Shown: positions 37,814-47,690, counted from the stretch's first letter. The stretch: 64,000 bases of DNA from Desulfosporosinus youngiae DSM 17734 (GCF_000244895.1 NZ_CM001441.1:5174198-5238197), one strand, 5' to 3'. Made by a program: numbers and translations. Notes: a model not told the origin generated them from the letters alone.

Positions 37814-38089
37814 TTAAATCGCTCTGCTAATCGCAGTTTCGACCCGGGCGGCTATGGTATAATCTAAAGCTCCCTTGTCCTGGGCCTTAATCCATATGCC
37901 CTCAACGCCCATTTCCCGCACCTTATGTAAAATCACTTGCTCGATGACATCCCCGAATTGCTTCATAACGATACTTTCAAGTTCGAGTTCGATTTTTCCG
38001 CCCTCATTAGGCCGAACCATTATCAAAATATCATTCGACTCCAGGGTCCCCGCTTTAGCCGCTTTCGTTATGTTTATGTTCATGTTCAT
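37814..38089 (-). CDS. citD: citrate- or citramalate-lyase acyl-carrier (gamma) subunit
   Basis: About 91 residues; ATG 38089 behind GAGG. 'KAAKAGTLESNDILIMVRP' holds the serine (S18) that takes the phosphoribosyl-dephospho-CoA arm. The family's acyl-carrier fold length fits. It is first of the cit series (D, E, F, C, XG). Confidence 0.9.
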   Translation of the reverse strand: MNMNINITKAAKAGTLESNDILIMVRPNEGGKIELELESIVMKQFGDVIEQVILHKVREMGVEGIWIKAQDKGALDYTIAARVETAISRAI

Positions 38090-38146
38090 ACTCACCTCAA
38101 ATTCTAAGGATTGTTGGGGGCAGCCTATTTAGCCTGCCCAAAAAAT

Positions 38147-38190
38147 ATTCCGAACTCTCGTCATTATATCAAATGACAAGGGTTCGGAAT
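38147..38190 (-). terminator. terminator after carbonic anhydrase
   Basis: ATTCCGAAC...GTTCGGAAT stem with an inner GTCATT/AATGAC pairing; the minus strand continues ATTTTTTGG. It separates carbonic anhydrase from the cit genes, so citD should have its own promoter. Confidence 0.75.
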
Positions 38191-38248
38191 ACTCTGCGGA
38201 TCGCGTGATGCGAGCCTTTTCTAATATTTTCTGAATTTAGTCAGATAA

Positions 38249-38878
38249 TTAGTTAGATAATTCAAAGGCTCCATTTTCATAGTTAAAAATAAAAACCTCT
38301 CCCGTTTCAATCATGTAATAGAAGCCATATATATTCAGCTCTTTTTTTAGATACTTCTCTTTAATATAAGGGTAGGTTAAGAGATGTTTAATTTGTTCCA
38401 GTATGTTTATTTGCTCGGTTAACCATTCCTTCATGTATTTGTCGTTTTCGTCTTTTAAATGGATCATAACCCTCTTCTTAACATTCTCCGCCAATTCAAG
38501 CCATTTTTTAGTATCTGGCAGCGTATTGAGAATATCCTCGGAGTAATAAATTGCCGCACACCCTCCACAATTAGAGTGGCCGCAGACAACAATATTTTCT
38601 ACTTTCAGAGCCTTAACAGCATACTCAATCGCAGAGGTCGTCGCTACATATTCCTGATGGGTTTCCCGATAAGGGGGAACAAGGTTGGCGACATTTCGAA
38701 CCACAAACAATTCTCCCGGTAAGGATTTCGTGATCATTTCCGGCATGACACGCGAATCGGAGCAGGCAATGAATAACGTATGGGGTTCCTGTTTTCGTTT
38801 TAATTTGCTAAACAGCGTTTTATGCTTTTCATAATCCTCTTGTCGAAATTTAATCAGCCCATCCAGTAATCTCTGCAT
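38249..38878 (-). CDS. beta-class carbonic anhydrase
   Basis: 209 residues. Zinc ligands C39 ('FIACSDSRV'), H101 and C104 ('VCGHSNCGGC') and the D41-R43 dyad are present. It interconverts CO2 and bicarbonate in the cytoplasm. ATG 38878 follows GGAGG. It lies between two halves of the fermentation cluster and could serve CO2 handling after pyruvate oxidation. Confidence 0.92.
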   Translation of the reverse strand: MQRLLDGLIKFRQEDYEKHKTLFSKLKRKQEPHTLFIACSDSRVMPEMITKSLPGELFVVRNVANLVPPYRETHQEYVATTSAIEYAVKALKVENIVVCGHSNCGGCAAIYYSEDILNTLPDTKKWLELAENVKKRVMIHLKDENDKYMKEWLTEQINILEQIKHLLTYPYIKEKYLKKELNIYGFYYMIETGEVFIFNYENGAFELSN

Positions 38879-39320
38879 ATGAGTCGACCTCCAAAAAATT
38901 TCTGCATAATTCTTAATTTGTTACATCTTGCACTAACTCAATTATAAGGCCTCTTTACTGAAAATGGGAGTCTTTTTTAAGGGTTTGTTATTATGTTTTC
39001 TTATTATGGTGATTTTATTTCCAAATCTCTTTCTTACTTATCGTGGTTTTTTATATCTATCTTTATAGAAATCTCTCTTTTCCCAGCTCTTTGCCTTATC
39101 CGGTTATTTCCCTCAGGCATGATAAGTTCCACATTATAAAGGTTAGGATATTGCCATCATTAACACCTCTTATGTTAATTACTGGCAAGTCCGGCGGGTA
39201 TACCTGAAATCTCTTGATTGCTCAACCTGCACAACACCGCGCCGCGCGCTGGGAGCGCGCGCCTCAGGGATTAGGCTTCCTGTTTGAGGATGGACAGCGT
39301 CTTATGACAAAATCCTTCGT
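38879..39320. other. 442-base gap inside the fermentation cluster
   Basis: Very AT-rich and T-rich on the plus strand from 38960 to 39180; then a small GC-rich hairpin GCGCGC-TGGGA-GCGCGC at 39244-39260 near the end of the activase gene. I see no frame, tRNA or recognised riboswitch. Confidence 0.4.
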
Positions 39321-40118
39321 TCAGTCTTGAGCCGCGTAGGCGCAGCATCCGATAGCTCCATTGAACTGGGGCTCCTGAGGTATCACGATCCTTCGGCCTG
39401 ACCCCTTCTCCAAAAGCCTGCCTACTGCACGATTGTGCGCAACACCGCCGGTAAAGACAATGACCTCTCCCGGGAATGAACGCAAAAGCGGCAAAATCCG
39501 TTTGACAATGGTTGTGTTAACCCCAGCCGCCAGTTCAGCCAGCGGAAACCCTTCGACAATTTTACCGATCAGCTCACTTTCACCGAACACGGCGCATGTA
39601 GAATTCAGCTCCACGGGAGCATCGGTATATCCCCCCAGCTCCTGGAGAGGCAGATCAAGGATCGTCGCCATATTCTCCAAATAACGTCCGGAAGAAGCCG
39701 CACACTTATCGTTGGTCAAAAAGTCGATCATTCTGCCCTTGCGGACTTGAATAATTTTACTGTCCTGCCCGCCCAGATCAACCAAGGTAAAATCCTTGAG
39801 ACCCGTCTGATAAATCGCACCCAAAACATGGGCCTTAAGCTCAGGAATCGCCTCACCGCCGGCTAATTCCAAGGTGTTGCGGCCATATCCTGTGGAAATT
39901 AAGCTGTCGACTGCAGGTAAGCCCAGAGCCTCGAAATTTACGGCTAGTTTATCTCCCTGCTTTCGTCCGTACTCCCGGTAGAAACGGATGGTATCCAGAC
40001 TCTCCAGCCGCAGGATTTCCAGACCCCCATCCTCTCCCTCCGCCTTTCGCCCCATGAGAGCAATTTTCACACTCCGGCTCCCCAGATCAATCCCGCAAAT
40101 GGTTTGTTGTCCTGACAT
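39321..40118 (-). CDS. 2-hydroxyacyl-CoA dehydratase activase (ASKHA, 4Fe-4S)
   Basis: 265 residues. ASKHA nucleotide motifs 'CGIDLGSRSVKIALM' and 'TLVDLGGQDSKII'; the two cluster cysteines are in 'TNDKCAASSGRYLENMA' and 'NSTCAVFGESELIGKI'. The dimer holds one 4Fe-4S cluster and uses ATP to push one electron into a partner dehydratase. The partner is the next gene upstream at 40179. Related pairs also serve benzoyl-CoA reductases and double-cubane-cluster proteins. Confidence 0.9.
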   Translation of the reverse strand: MSGQQTICGIDLGSRSVKIALMGRKAEGEDGGLEILRLESLDTIRFYREYGRKQGDKLAVNFEALGLPAVDSLISTGYGRNTLELAGGEAIPELKAHVLGAIYQTGLKDFTLVDLGGQDSKIIQVRKGRMIDFLTNDKCAASSGRYLENMATILDLPLQELGGYTDAPVELNSTCAVFGESELIGKIVEGFPLAELAAGVNTTIVKRILPLLRSFPGEVIVFTGGVAHNRAVGRLLEKGSGRRIVIPQEPQFNGAIGCCAYAAQD

Positions 40119-40178
40119 GATATCCCAATCCTTCCGATCTTGTTTCCTTTATTGCTGCCTTCACACTAAAGACCTCTC

Positions 40179-41192
40179 TTAATCCCCAATCATACTTAAG
40201 AAAGACTCCAACCTCATTTTATTCCGGGCATCGAGTCCCGTCGGATTTTCCCCTTCCAACGTAAGAATCGGGAAGTCCAACCTTTTTCTGATAATCTGAT
40301 CTTCTATCTGACGATAGCAAAAGCTTTGGGTATAGTGGATGATTCCGTCCAGATGACGAAGCTCAGCTTCTCTGGCGATATCCTCCAGACGTAAAAACAC
40401 CTTATAAGGATAGGTGTATAAGCGATACTGTTCCACTATATCATCCGTCTTAAAAGGCATCGCAAACTGCCTCTGCACTTCATTAAAGACAACTCTGGCT
40501 CCGTGGTCTTCCAGAAAATCGTAGAGCTCGGGAAAAATCGGCGGAACCCCAATATATCCAAGGCGTATTTCCCGCTTTTTCCTGCGCGTTCCGGGCCGGG
40601 AGCGCTCTGAAAAAGGCTCCCGTGCAACCGCTTTCTGAATAAATTCCTCCATCTCGCGGGCAAAGCCCTCAGGATCACCATTAAAATCGGAACACGAGAC
40701 CAGGTAGAGGTGGTTTTCAAAACCGCTTACCTTATTTTCCTCCCAAGTCAGTCGATCAATTTCCCAGGCTAAGGCCCGAACCTGATCGAGGCGTTTCTTT
40801 TGAACCTGCACATCCTCCCAATTTGTACCTAACACATTAATTAGCTTATCCATCTGGAGACGAAGCATGTCCGGATCACGGTCATAAGGAAAAGCAAAGG
40901 GGATGATTTCGATCCCCTCTACTTCCCAAGTCTCCATTAAAGCATGGGTGTTGCTGCAATCCCCTTGAGTTACGGCAACTATGTGCTGAATCTCTGGATT
41001 TTGCAGGGCCGTCGAATACAATCCCTTAATCCAACCGCACACATTTCGTGGAAAGCCTGCCAGTTCTGCTTCTTCCAAGCGACGCATTGCTTCCGGACTC
41101 GTAATAAATATATTGTTTAAATCAACCGGCCTATCTCCTGCTGCATAAATCACTTCAACCGGGACCGTGGTTGTTAAACCGATTTTTCTCAT
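40179..41192 (-). CDS. 2-hydroxyacyl-CoA dehydratase / double-cubane protein family member
   Basis: 337 residues; HgdB/FldC-like fold with 'FPRNVCGWIKGLYSTAL', 'VTQGDCSNTHALMETWE', a lone 'VSCSDFNGDPEGF' and 'GIIHYTQSFCYRQIEDQIIRKRLDFPILTLEGE'. The cysteines suit an iron-sulfur cluster. It appears as a single subunit where true dehydratases have two, so it may be a double-cubane-type reductase or a partner acting elsewhere. The starting 'MRKIGLTTTVPVEVIYAAGDRPVDLNN' is typical of this stand-alone subgroup. It sits 60 bases from mal and from the activase. Confidence 0.8.
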   Translation of the reverse strand: MRKIGLTTTVPVEVIYAAGDRPVDLNNIFITSPEAMRRLEEAELAGFPRNVCGWIKGLYSTALQNPEIQHIVAVTQGDCSNTHALMETWEVEGIEIIPFAFPYDRDPDMLRLQMDKLINVLGTNWEDVQVQKKRLDQVRALAWEIDRLTWEENKVSGFENHLYLVSCSDFNGDPEGFAREMEEFIQKAVAREPFSERSRPGTRRKKREIRLGYIGVPPIFPELYDFLEDHGARVVFNEVQRQFAMPFKTDDIVEQYRLYTYPYKVFLRLEDIAREAELRHLDGIIHYTQSFCYRQIEDQIIRKRLDFPILTLEGENPTGLDARNKMRLESFLSMIGD

Positions 41193-41252
41193 GTTCTTGT
41201 CTGCTCCTTTAGCCGTCTGCTTTGTTGGTGTCCTCTTATTCCAACGAGTCTG

Positions 41253-42497
41253 TTATCTCACACCCCTTTTCAACACAGCCAGCGTCCTATTCATCTCATT
41301 GTGTACGATCATATACCCTTCATCCACTCCCATACCGGGCTTGGCAAGCATTTGATCCGGACGGGCAGCCAGGGCTACATGGACTGCTGTTCGGCCGCCG
41401 GAATCCGTTTCATTGCAGGATCCGCCCACATAAGCTCCTACTCCGTATTTCCTGGCGTAGATAACTGCTTCAATTGTGTTTTGAATCCCGCCCAGATCAG
41501 GGGTTTTAATTTGAACCATATCGGCAGCTTGAGCATCAACAAACTTGACAATATCTTCATAAGTATTACACCACTCATCGGCCACGATTTCCACCTTGAC
41601 TCCCCACGCCTTCAAGGCAGCCCGCAAGGCTTTAAGCTGTTCAATTTGTCCTTTAAGGCTCCCGGCATCCATCGGACCTTCAATCCGTAAATGCAAGGGA
41701 GCCGCCGCTTTTTCCAGCTTCACAAAGTATTCGACCATCCGCTCCACATCATCCTCAAAAGCCAAGCCAATCGTACCGTAGACATCAATGTGCAGGACAG
41801 GCCGGTAATCATCCCCGCCCAAAGTCATAATCCTGTTGCGCAGCCACTCTACATAGTCTAAGAGCAATTCCCCATTTTTGCCCAGCTTTGTCTCCACATT
41901 ATTGATCAAAGCGTGGGGCAGAACCCCGGCACGTTTTATAATTGCCTTATCGGCATTTTCATAGCGGTCATCTCCGGTTTGAGTAAAAATCGGAACAGGC
42001 TCAAGAATCAGCGGAAGCTCATATTCCTCCAGGATCACTTCGGTCATGGTCTTTCTCTGAGCTTTTGCCACTCCATCAAGAATCGCCTGACTCACCCCAT
42101 AGCGAATCGCCGTATGATAAGGTTCCCCATTCTGCCGCTTTAAGTTTTCAACCAGACCCGCCAGACTGCGGAACGAATCCAGTTCCCGGCCTATCAGCTT
42201 AGGTGCAATTTCTTCAAGAATGATTGGAATAAAATCTTCAGCTAAAAAAAGCGGATCCCGGCCGCCGGCTCCTGAGTATTGAACAGCCGCACAATCCCCC
42301 GAGGCGACTTGCCCATCTTCTAAAATAAGCATCACTGAAATCGACTCGCCCCGTTGACGAACCGCCTTAAATCCCGCTGTTTTAGGTTCTCCGAGATAAG
42401 TAAAACCATCATGACCAACGCCTGATTTAATGGCAAGCTGGTCATCGAAATAAAAACCCGTAAGCCCCGGTGAAGCAATAACGTCAATAATTTTCAT
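41253..42497 (-). CDS. mal: methylaspartate ammonia-lyase
   Basis: 414 residues, enolase superfamily. Metal ligands fall exactly at D238, E273 and D307 with catalytic K331 ('QIKTPDLGG'), the same numbering as the clostridial enzyme as I recall it; a histidine in 'LPHALIN' (195) fits the partner base. It removes ammonia from (2S,3S)-3-methylaspartate to give mesaconate. It lies 29 bases after mutE in the glutamate mutase operon. Confidence 0.95.
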   Translation of the reverse strand: MKIIDVIASPGLTGFYFDDQLAIKSGVGHDGFTYLGEPKTAGFKAVRQRGESISVMLILEDGQVASGDCAAVQYSGAGGRDPLFLAEDFIPIILEEIAPKLIGRELDSFRSLAGLVENLKRQNGEPYHTAIRYGVSQAILDGVAKAQRKTMTEVILEEYELPLILEPVPIFTQTGDDRYENADKAIIKRAGVLPHALINNVETKLGKNGELLLDYVEWLRNRIMTLGGDDYRPVLHIDVYGTIGLAFEDDVERMVEYFVKLEKAAAPLHLRIEGPMDAGSLKGQIEQLKALRAALKAWGVKVEIVADEWCNTYEDIVKFVDAQAADMVQIKTPDLGGIQNTIEAVIYARKYGVGAYVGGSCNETDSGGRTAVHVALAARPDQMLAKPGMGVDEGYMIVHNEMNRTLAVLKRGVR

Positions 42498-42526
42498 TAT
42501 ACATTCCCTCCTTTGTTAGAACAGCT

Positions 42527-43981
42527 TCACCCTCTTGGGCGGCCAACAAGCATTCCTTTGCCTATGGCGTAGATGTCATCGATCACCATTTGGAAGGAAG
42601 GATCGCGGTCTTCATCCCGTCCGCGCTGGGCGATGCGTTCTTGATGAAACTCCTTGATTTTTTCATCGAAGGGGATATTTCCGAAATCCAATAAGCGTAC
42701 AGCTCCTGCGGAGTCACGGGCCGGGAGGATTTTACCGGCATTATACCGGCTTGGGGCAAACGGGACATCAATGACCCCGGCCTGAAAGGCCCGAACTGTG
42801 CCGACAGCGGCATCTCCTTCTCCTAATTCGAGGACCCGGTCAAGAATTAACCTCGTTTCCGCTAAGATCATTTCCTCTTCTAAGGCAAGCTCTGCAGTCA
42901 TAGGCAGAGTTTGGTCTTTCAACATGGTTAGTATCTGTTTCGTAGCACGAATTCCTGCTGCATTAGCTTCCTTAGTAGGGATCCCTAAGGCTTCATGAGG
43001 GGATTTTACGATGACTTTGGAGGCCTTGCCTAAGGCTGCCGTCGCCGCTCCCCAGGATATGACTCCAAAAGCTTTGGCCTCATCCTGGGGGAAACCGCCC
43101 ATCCATTGATGAAAGACTGTCGTAATCATAACCTTTGGCAAGCCTAACTTGGCTAAATATTCTTCCGCCAGAACCGGCAAGGTATGCAGTGCCGCAACAT
43201 CCTGAATAAGATTGCCGCATTGTCCGTACCCGAGGGTCATACTGCGGACACCCTGAGCGGCTGCGAGAATCCCTTCAATAACCGCAACAGCATGAGAAAT
43301 AGCCGGCGGAACCAGCGTCCCGGTCAAGGGACCGAAGGGTTCGCGGTTGATCTTTACCCCTTGTTCTTCATAAAGCCCGATCAGACGGTCCACGTACTGC
43401 CAATACTTAATCGTACTTTCAATCGAAACATCTTTAGAATAGGGAATATTGTAGGAAATCCCGCCGCCTTCGTAATCCGTAAATCCTCCGGCAAGGGTAA
43501 TTTCGGCCAGCAAACGGGCATCCGGAGTGCCGTGGCGAACCTGAACCGGCACCTGAACACTTTCTACCACTTGACGACAAGCCGCTACTCCATGATTGAC
43601 CGCCGGAAATCCATTGAGCATGGAGCGGCCAATGGCAGCACTTTCTTCAATTCCTGCCTGCGCTTCCGGGTAACGATTTTGCCGGGTATACGAATCGATG
43701 GTGGACGGCAGGAAATCAGCCCCGCCTTCATCTTGAAGAAAACGCAGCAGCTCAATATGCTCACTGAGGAGGGCAACACCTGCACGCGGCTGAGCAAAGG
43801 TGATCCCTTTTGCTTTGCCCTGGGCGAGTTTTTCGGCAAATATTTTGCTTTTGGGCAGAGATTTATGGTACGCCACTGCTTCCTCAAAGACCACATCTTT
43901 ACCGGTCTGCCATTGCCCCAAGACTTCCTGCCGCTGGCGCTGAAATTCTTCGGCGTCCATTTGTCGGACTGTTAATTCCAT
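42527..43981 (-). CDS. mutE: glutamate mutase catalytic subunit E (methylaspartate mutase epsilon)
   Basis: 484 residues, normal length, TIM-barrel. '[36 protein letters not shown]' and '[42 protein letters not shown]' are strongly conserved. With MutS and coenzyme B12 it rearranges L-glutamate to 3-methylaspartate. Operon position: 13 bases after mutL. Confidence 0.96.
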   Translation of the reverse strand: MELTVRQMDAEEFQRQRQEVLGQWQTGKDVVFEEAVAYHKSLPKSKIFAEKLAQGKAKGITFAQPRAGVALLSEHIELLRFLQDEGGADFLPSTIDSYTRQNRYPEAQAGIEESAAIGRSMLNGFPAVNHGVAACRQVVESVQVPVQVRHGTPDARLLAEITLAGGFTDYEGGGISYNIPYSKDVSIESTIKYWQYVDRLIGLYEEQGVKINREPFGPLTGTLVPPAISHAVAVIEGILAAAQGVRSMTLGYGQCGNLIQDVAALHTLPVLAEEYLAKLGLPKVMITTVFHQWMGGFPQDEAKAFGVISWGAATAALGKASKVIVKSPHEALGIPTKEANAAGIRATKQILTMLKDQTLPMTAELALEEEMILAETRLILDRVLELGEGDAAVGTVRAFQAGVIDVPFAPSRYNAGKILPARDSAGAVRLLDFGNIPFDEKIKEFHQERIAQRGRDEDRDPSFQMVIDDIYAIGKGMLVGRPRG

Positions 43982-43994
43982 CTGCTAAACCCTC

Positions 43995-45380
43995 CTAAAG
44001 TTTTACAATATATTTTTTCATGATTCGAAGTGCGGCCTGCGGAGATACTTCCCGAAGCAGACCCATAGCTGCTAAAATATACTCTTTATCCAAGTAGAAA
44101 ACAGGGTTTTGCGGTTTAAGAACCGCAGGCTCCCCGGAATTAAAAACCGCTCCCCGTAAGATTTCCAAAGGATCCGGGTGATGAAGCAGGACCCCTCCCG
44201 TTCCGATCACCACTCCCAGGGGCGTCAAATCCTTTCCGTTTTGAATATAGCTTGCTCCGAAGGGAGTATAAACCACTTCAATGGTTCCCACATGGCGATC
44301 CGCCGCCAACCCTACGGCCATCCGCCCCATGGCCACATCAAACCTCGCTTCTTCTGCGGTTTGAGGAATTCGCCAGGGATCTTCTTTATAGAGCTTTAGT
44401 TGTTGTTGAATTTGATCATCAGTCCAGCCCAGATAGTCCCTCAAGCGTTTCCCCGCTGTTTCTACCAAAGCCTCTGAGCTATAGCGCATCCCCAGATCCC
44501 CTTCAACCGTCCGTTTAGCATAAGGTTCCGGCAAGCCTTTCAGGGTTACGCTGGGTTTACTGGGGTCACCCTTAGCAATGGAATGCACATCCGTCGTGGC
44601 GCCGCCAACGTCCACAATCAGCAGCTCTCCCAATCCCGGTTCGGAACCGTGACCCTGGGCCAGAAGTTCTGCCGCGGAGAGCACTGCCGAGGGAGTGGGC
44701 ATCATAATCCTCTCCAGGTACTCCTCCGCCTTGTCTAACCCTTTGGCTTGGATGATATGGGTTAAAAAGACTTCCCGAATCGCTAACCGTGCGGATTCTA
44801 CCGCTAAAACGCCCAGCTCCGGCATCACATTCTCTGCCATAACGACAGGGCTGTGCCGTTTTCTCAGACACTCGGCGGCTGCGGCCGCTGCGGTTTTATT
44901 GCCCGCTATCACCACCGGAAGACTGACAGGAAGCCGGCTGAGCATGTCTGAATTTTTGAGAATGATTTCCTTATTTCCGCCGTCCGTTCCCCCGGCTAAC
45001 AAAAGAATATCCGGTTTCAATTGAACAATTCTCTCAAGATCCTGCTCTGTCAGCTCATAACTAAAGACTTCCAGGACCCGTGCCCCCGCACCCAGCGCTG
45101 CACGCCTCGCCGCCTCTGCCGTCAACTCTTTTACCAACCCGCTGGCAATCATTTTTAAACCGCCGGCGGCACTGCTGCAGGCGAGCTTGCGGACAAACTT
45201 CCAGCCTCCCGCAGGCTCAGGAATTTGTGCCAAAGCTGCCTTCAATCCGTCCATTATGTTCGTTTCAATGGTTGTACCTGCCCGGGCCGTCCCCACGATC
45301 TCCTCACTATCGAGGTCTACGATCGTCACTTTTGTGTACGTACTGCCAAAATCAATGAGAAGGACTGCCTGCATGTCCAT
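43995..45380 (-). CDS. mutL: MutL, glutamate mutase accessory (ASKHA-fold reactivation) protein
   Basis: 461 residues. 'VLLIDFGSTYTKVTIVDLD' and 'LLIVDVGGATTDVHSIAKG' are ASKHA ATP-binding motifs. MutL/GlmL proteins always sit between the two mutase subunits and are thought to repair or reload the B12 enzyme. Seven bases from mutS. Confidence 0.93.
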   Translation of the reverse strand: MDMQAVLLIDFGSTYTKVTIVDLDSEEIVGTARAGTTIETNIMDGLKAALAQIPEPAGGWKFVRKLACSSAAGGLKMIASGLVKELTAEAARRAALGAGARVLEVFSYELTEQDLERIVQLKPDILLLAGGTDGGNKEIILKNSDMLSRLPVSLPVVIAGNKTAAAAAAECLRKRHSPVVMAENVMPELGVLAVESARLAIREVFLTHIIQAKGLDKAEEYLERIMMPTPSAVLSAAELLAQGHGSEPGLGELLIVDVGGATTDVHSIAKGDPSKPSVTLKGLPEPYAKRTVEGDLGMRYSSEALVETAGKRLRDYLGWTDDQIQQQLKLYKEDPWRIPQTAEEARFDVAMGRMAVGLAADRHVGTIEVVYTPFGASYIQNGKDLTPLGVVIGTGGVLLHHPDPLEILRGAVFNSGEPAVLKPQNPVFYLDKEYILAAMGLLREVSPQAALRIMKKYIVKL

Positions 45381-45387
45381 CCCCCCT

Positions 45388-45807
45388 TTAATCCATCCTC
45401 AGACCTAAATCCTTCTTCAAATCGTCAATGGGACCTTCCGGCAGGGTTCCGGGGGGATAAACACGATCAAAACCCATCGCTGAGAACCGCTCTCTCACCG
45501 ACTCAAAATCCTGTTTCCCGACCACCAGATTGCCGCCTACATACATGATAATGCTGCCGATTCCTGTTTCCTGACACTTCTCACGCAGACCCCGGCAATC
45601 CATTTCCCCGTGACCGTACAAGGACGAGACTAACAGGGCGTCCGCATTCGTCTCAATGGCCGCATGAATAAATTCCTCCTGAGTTGCAAGGACCCCGATG
45701 TTGATCACTTTAAAACCGGCTTGGCTAAAGGCATAGTCCAAGATCCGGTTCCCTACCGCATGAACATCGGCTCCAATAACCCCTAATACTACGGTCTTTT
45801 GTTCCAC
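45388..45807 (-). CDS. mutS: glutamate mutase B12-binding subunit S (sigma)
   Basis: 139 residues. The base-off B12 motif DxHxxG is D14-V-H16-A-V-G19 in '[12 protein letters not shown]', followed by '[14 protein letters not shown]' and '[10 protein letters not shown]' loops. It binds coenzyme B12 and docks on MutE. Also called glmS; not DNA mismatch-repair MutS. Confidence 0.95.
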   Translation of the reverse strand: MEQKTVVLGVIGADVHAVGNRILDYAFSQAGFKVINIGVLATQEEFIHAAIETNADALLVSSLYGHGEMDCRGLREKCQETGIGSIIMYVGGNLVVGKQDFESVRERFSAMGFDRVYPPGTLPEGPIDDLKKDLGLRMD

Positions 45808-45837
45808 ACTAAATTCCCCCCTTAGCTTTAAAACTGC

Positions 45838-46737
45838 TTACTCACCCAGTATTATTTGTTCGACATGGCCTATGGGTTCCTGGAGAAGAGTATTTCCGAC
45901 TTGCTTAAAAAGCTCCGGGTCCCCGCTGACATAATACCGGGCCCGCCATGGTTTTTTGGTCAGAGCCGAAGAAGGCGAACCGATCAGCCCCGATCGTTCC
46001 CACTCATCCAAATGCTTAAGCAATCCCTCAAGTTCTTTCACCACCGCTAAAGCCGGGTCAACAATCAACACATCCTCTCCTAAGATTTCCCGAAGGACCG
46101 GCTCAAGAAAGGGGTAATGGGTGCACCCCAAGATAAGGGTATCTACACCGGCTGCCCGGAGAGGGTTAAGATAAGTTCGGGCAATTCCTCTTGCTTCGGC
46201 AGAATTGGCCAGCCCCGCCTCAATTAAGGGCACAAAAAGCGGGCACCCCTGAGCTTTAATTAAAGTAATCGGCTGTTCGCCATGCTGCCAGGCCTCCCGG
46301 AGCGCTGAATCTTCAGGTAAACATCCCTTAGCCAAAGCACGACTCACCGCGGAGGAATACGCTTTGCTGCGCACCGTGGTTTCTGTGGCGATCAGCCCAA
46401 TCCTGCCCGCTATGGTTTTCTCGACAGATAAACGGGCCCCTGGTTCTACCATGCCAATCATCGGGACATCAAACCGATCTCTGAGAACCGGCAGCGCAGT
46501 GGCTGAACTGGTGTTACAGGCTACGACGATCACCTCGGCCCCTTGCCCGATCAAAAACGTGACAATCTCTTCGCCAAAACGAATGAGCTCCTCACGAGAA
46601 CGGTTTCCATAAGGAACCCGTGCCGTATCTCCAAAATAAACGATTCGAACATCAAACAGCCTCTCTAATATCTCTTTCATGACTGTGAGTCCACCGACTC
46701 CGGAGTCAAACATACCAATAATGCGTTGTTTCTTCAA
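45838..46737 (-). CDS. murI: glutamate racemase
   Basis: 299 residues. Catalytic cysteines in 'VVACNTSSATALP' (C74) and 'LILGCTHYPFLEP'; the start 'GMFDSGVGGLTVM' is typical. It interconverts L- and D-glutamate, normally for peptidoglycan. Placed inside the glutamate mutase operon, overlapping the regulator by four bases, it may also make D-glutamate available for fermentation; whether another murI exists elsewhere is unknown. Confidence 0.93.
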   Translation of the reverse strand: MKKQRIIGMFDSGVGGLTVMKEILERLFDVRIVYFGDTARVPYGNRSREELIRFGEEIVTFLIGQGAEVIVVACNTSSATALPVLRDRFDVPMIGMVEPGARLSVEKTIAGRIGLIATETTVRSKAYSSAVSRALAKGCLPEDSALREAWQHGEQPITLIKAQGCPLFVPLIEAGLANSAEARGIARTYLNPLRAAGVDTLILGCTHYPFLEPVLREILGEDVLIVDPALAVVKELEGLLKHLDEWERSGLIGSPSSALTKKPWRARYYVSGDPELFKQVGNTLLQEPIGHVEQIILGE

Positions 46738-47690
46738 GATTTCTCCCCCTTTAATTCCAACAAAGCCCCTCTGAGTAAATTAAGGCTCCCAGCATCCGGT
46801 TCAAAACGAAACTCAATACACTCCATATTTTCCGGAAGCACTTTTTCAACCCCAAAACGAAGCCTGGAAGCTAAAATCACAGCCCCGCATTCCGGCAAAA
46901 CCTCCCGCAAACTCGCTTCATTTGGCTGAATCAGGGTTTTGAAAGACGGGTATAATCCGGCTTGCCTCAGTGCCAGCTTTATCTTTTCTGCATACTGGCT
47001 GCTTTCACACACTAAAGCCAGGTCACGGCCCACGGTTAATTTGGCAATACGCACAAGGGTGTCAAGCTTAGGCTGGAGCGAAATTCCCAGGATAGGGATA
47101 TGAAGCTTTCCTAAAAGAATCTTCACTTCGGGGAGATGAGCCATACCAGTGATCGCCATATCCATCCCGGCTAAGCCTTCCTGGGCCCGAGGGGATTCCT
47201 GAAGCTCGGAGAGCAGTAAGGGCAGCAGACTTACCCCCGGCCCAAGATTCCAATTGACATCCGCCAACTGCTCAGGGTTAGTTACGAGAAAGGCTACTTT
47301 CATCCGCGAAAGGAGATCTTTCTTCTCCATGCCGCGGACATGGACGAAAGAGACAAAGTCATCGATTGAGAAACCAAGCCCCACTGCTTCCTCCATAGCT
47401 AAATCGACAATGCGTAAGACCTTCTCTTTACGACTCTCCTGCTGCATGATCAGTGAAGTATCCTCAACAAAGGTTCCTTTCCCCCGAACCGAGCATAAAA
47501 TCCCTTCGCTTTCCAGTTCTTTGTAAGCCTGGCTAACGGTATTCCGGCTGACAGCTAAGCTTTTAGCTAACTCCCGTTCCGTTGGCAGCTTAGTTCCCGC
47601 CGGCCAAATCCCTTGGGTAATCCGCCGCCGGATCTGCTCCTTAAGCTGGATGTAATAGGGCACACCGCTTTTCCGATCTAACTCCATCAT
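46734..47690 (-). CDS. GntR-family transcriptional regulator, first gene of the glutamate mutase operon
   Basis: 318 residues from ATG 47690 (AAAGG five bases before; ATG 47687 also possible). Residues about 8-75 form the winged helix with 'KLPTERELAKSLAVSRNTVSQAYKELESEGILCSVRGKGTFV'. The C-terminal about 210 residues are an alpha/beta domain not typical of FadR, HutC or MocR groups, likely a small-molecule sensor. It probably regulates its own operon; the candidate operator is at 47756-47775. Confidence 0.85.
   Translation of the reverse strand: MMELDRKSGVPYYIQLKEQIRRRITQGIWPAGTKLPTERELAKSLAVSRNTVSQAYKELESEGILCSVRGKGTFVEDTSLIMQQESRKEKVLRIVDLAMEEAVGLGFSIDDFVSFVHVRGMEKKDLLSRMKVAFLVTNPEQLADVNWNLGPGVSLLPLLLSELQESPRAQEGLAGMDMAITGMAHLPEVKILLGKLHIPILGISLQPKLDTLVRIAKLTVGRDLALVCESSQYAEKIKLALRQAGLYPSFKTLIQPNEASLREVLPECGAVILASRLRFGVEKVLPENMECIEFRFEPDAGSLNLLRGALLELKGEKS

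Noticed and set aside
32718-38089. A dedicated citrate-fermentation operon
   Set aside because: No citrate transporter, CitAB sensor pair or oxaloacetate decarboxylase is present, and the neighbours are glutamate-mutase genes. Kept only as an alternative.
43184-43975. 263-residue frame on the plus strand
   Set aside because: It lies fully inside mutE on the other strand; mutE is strongly conserved.
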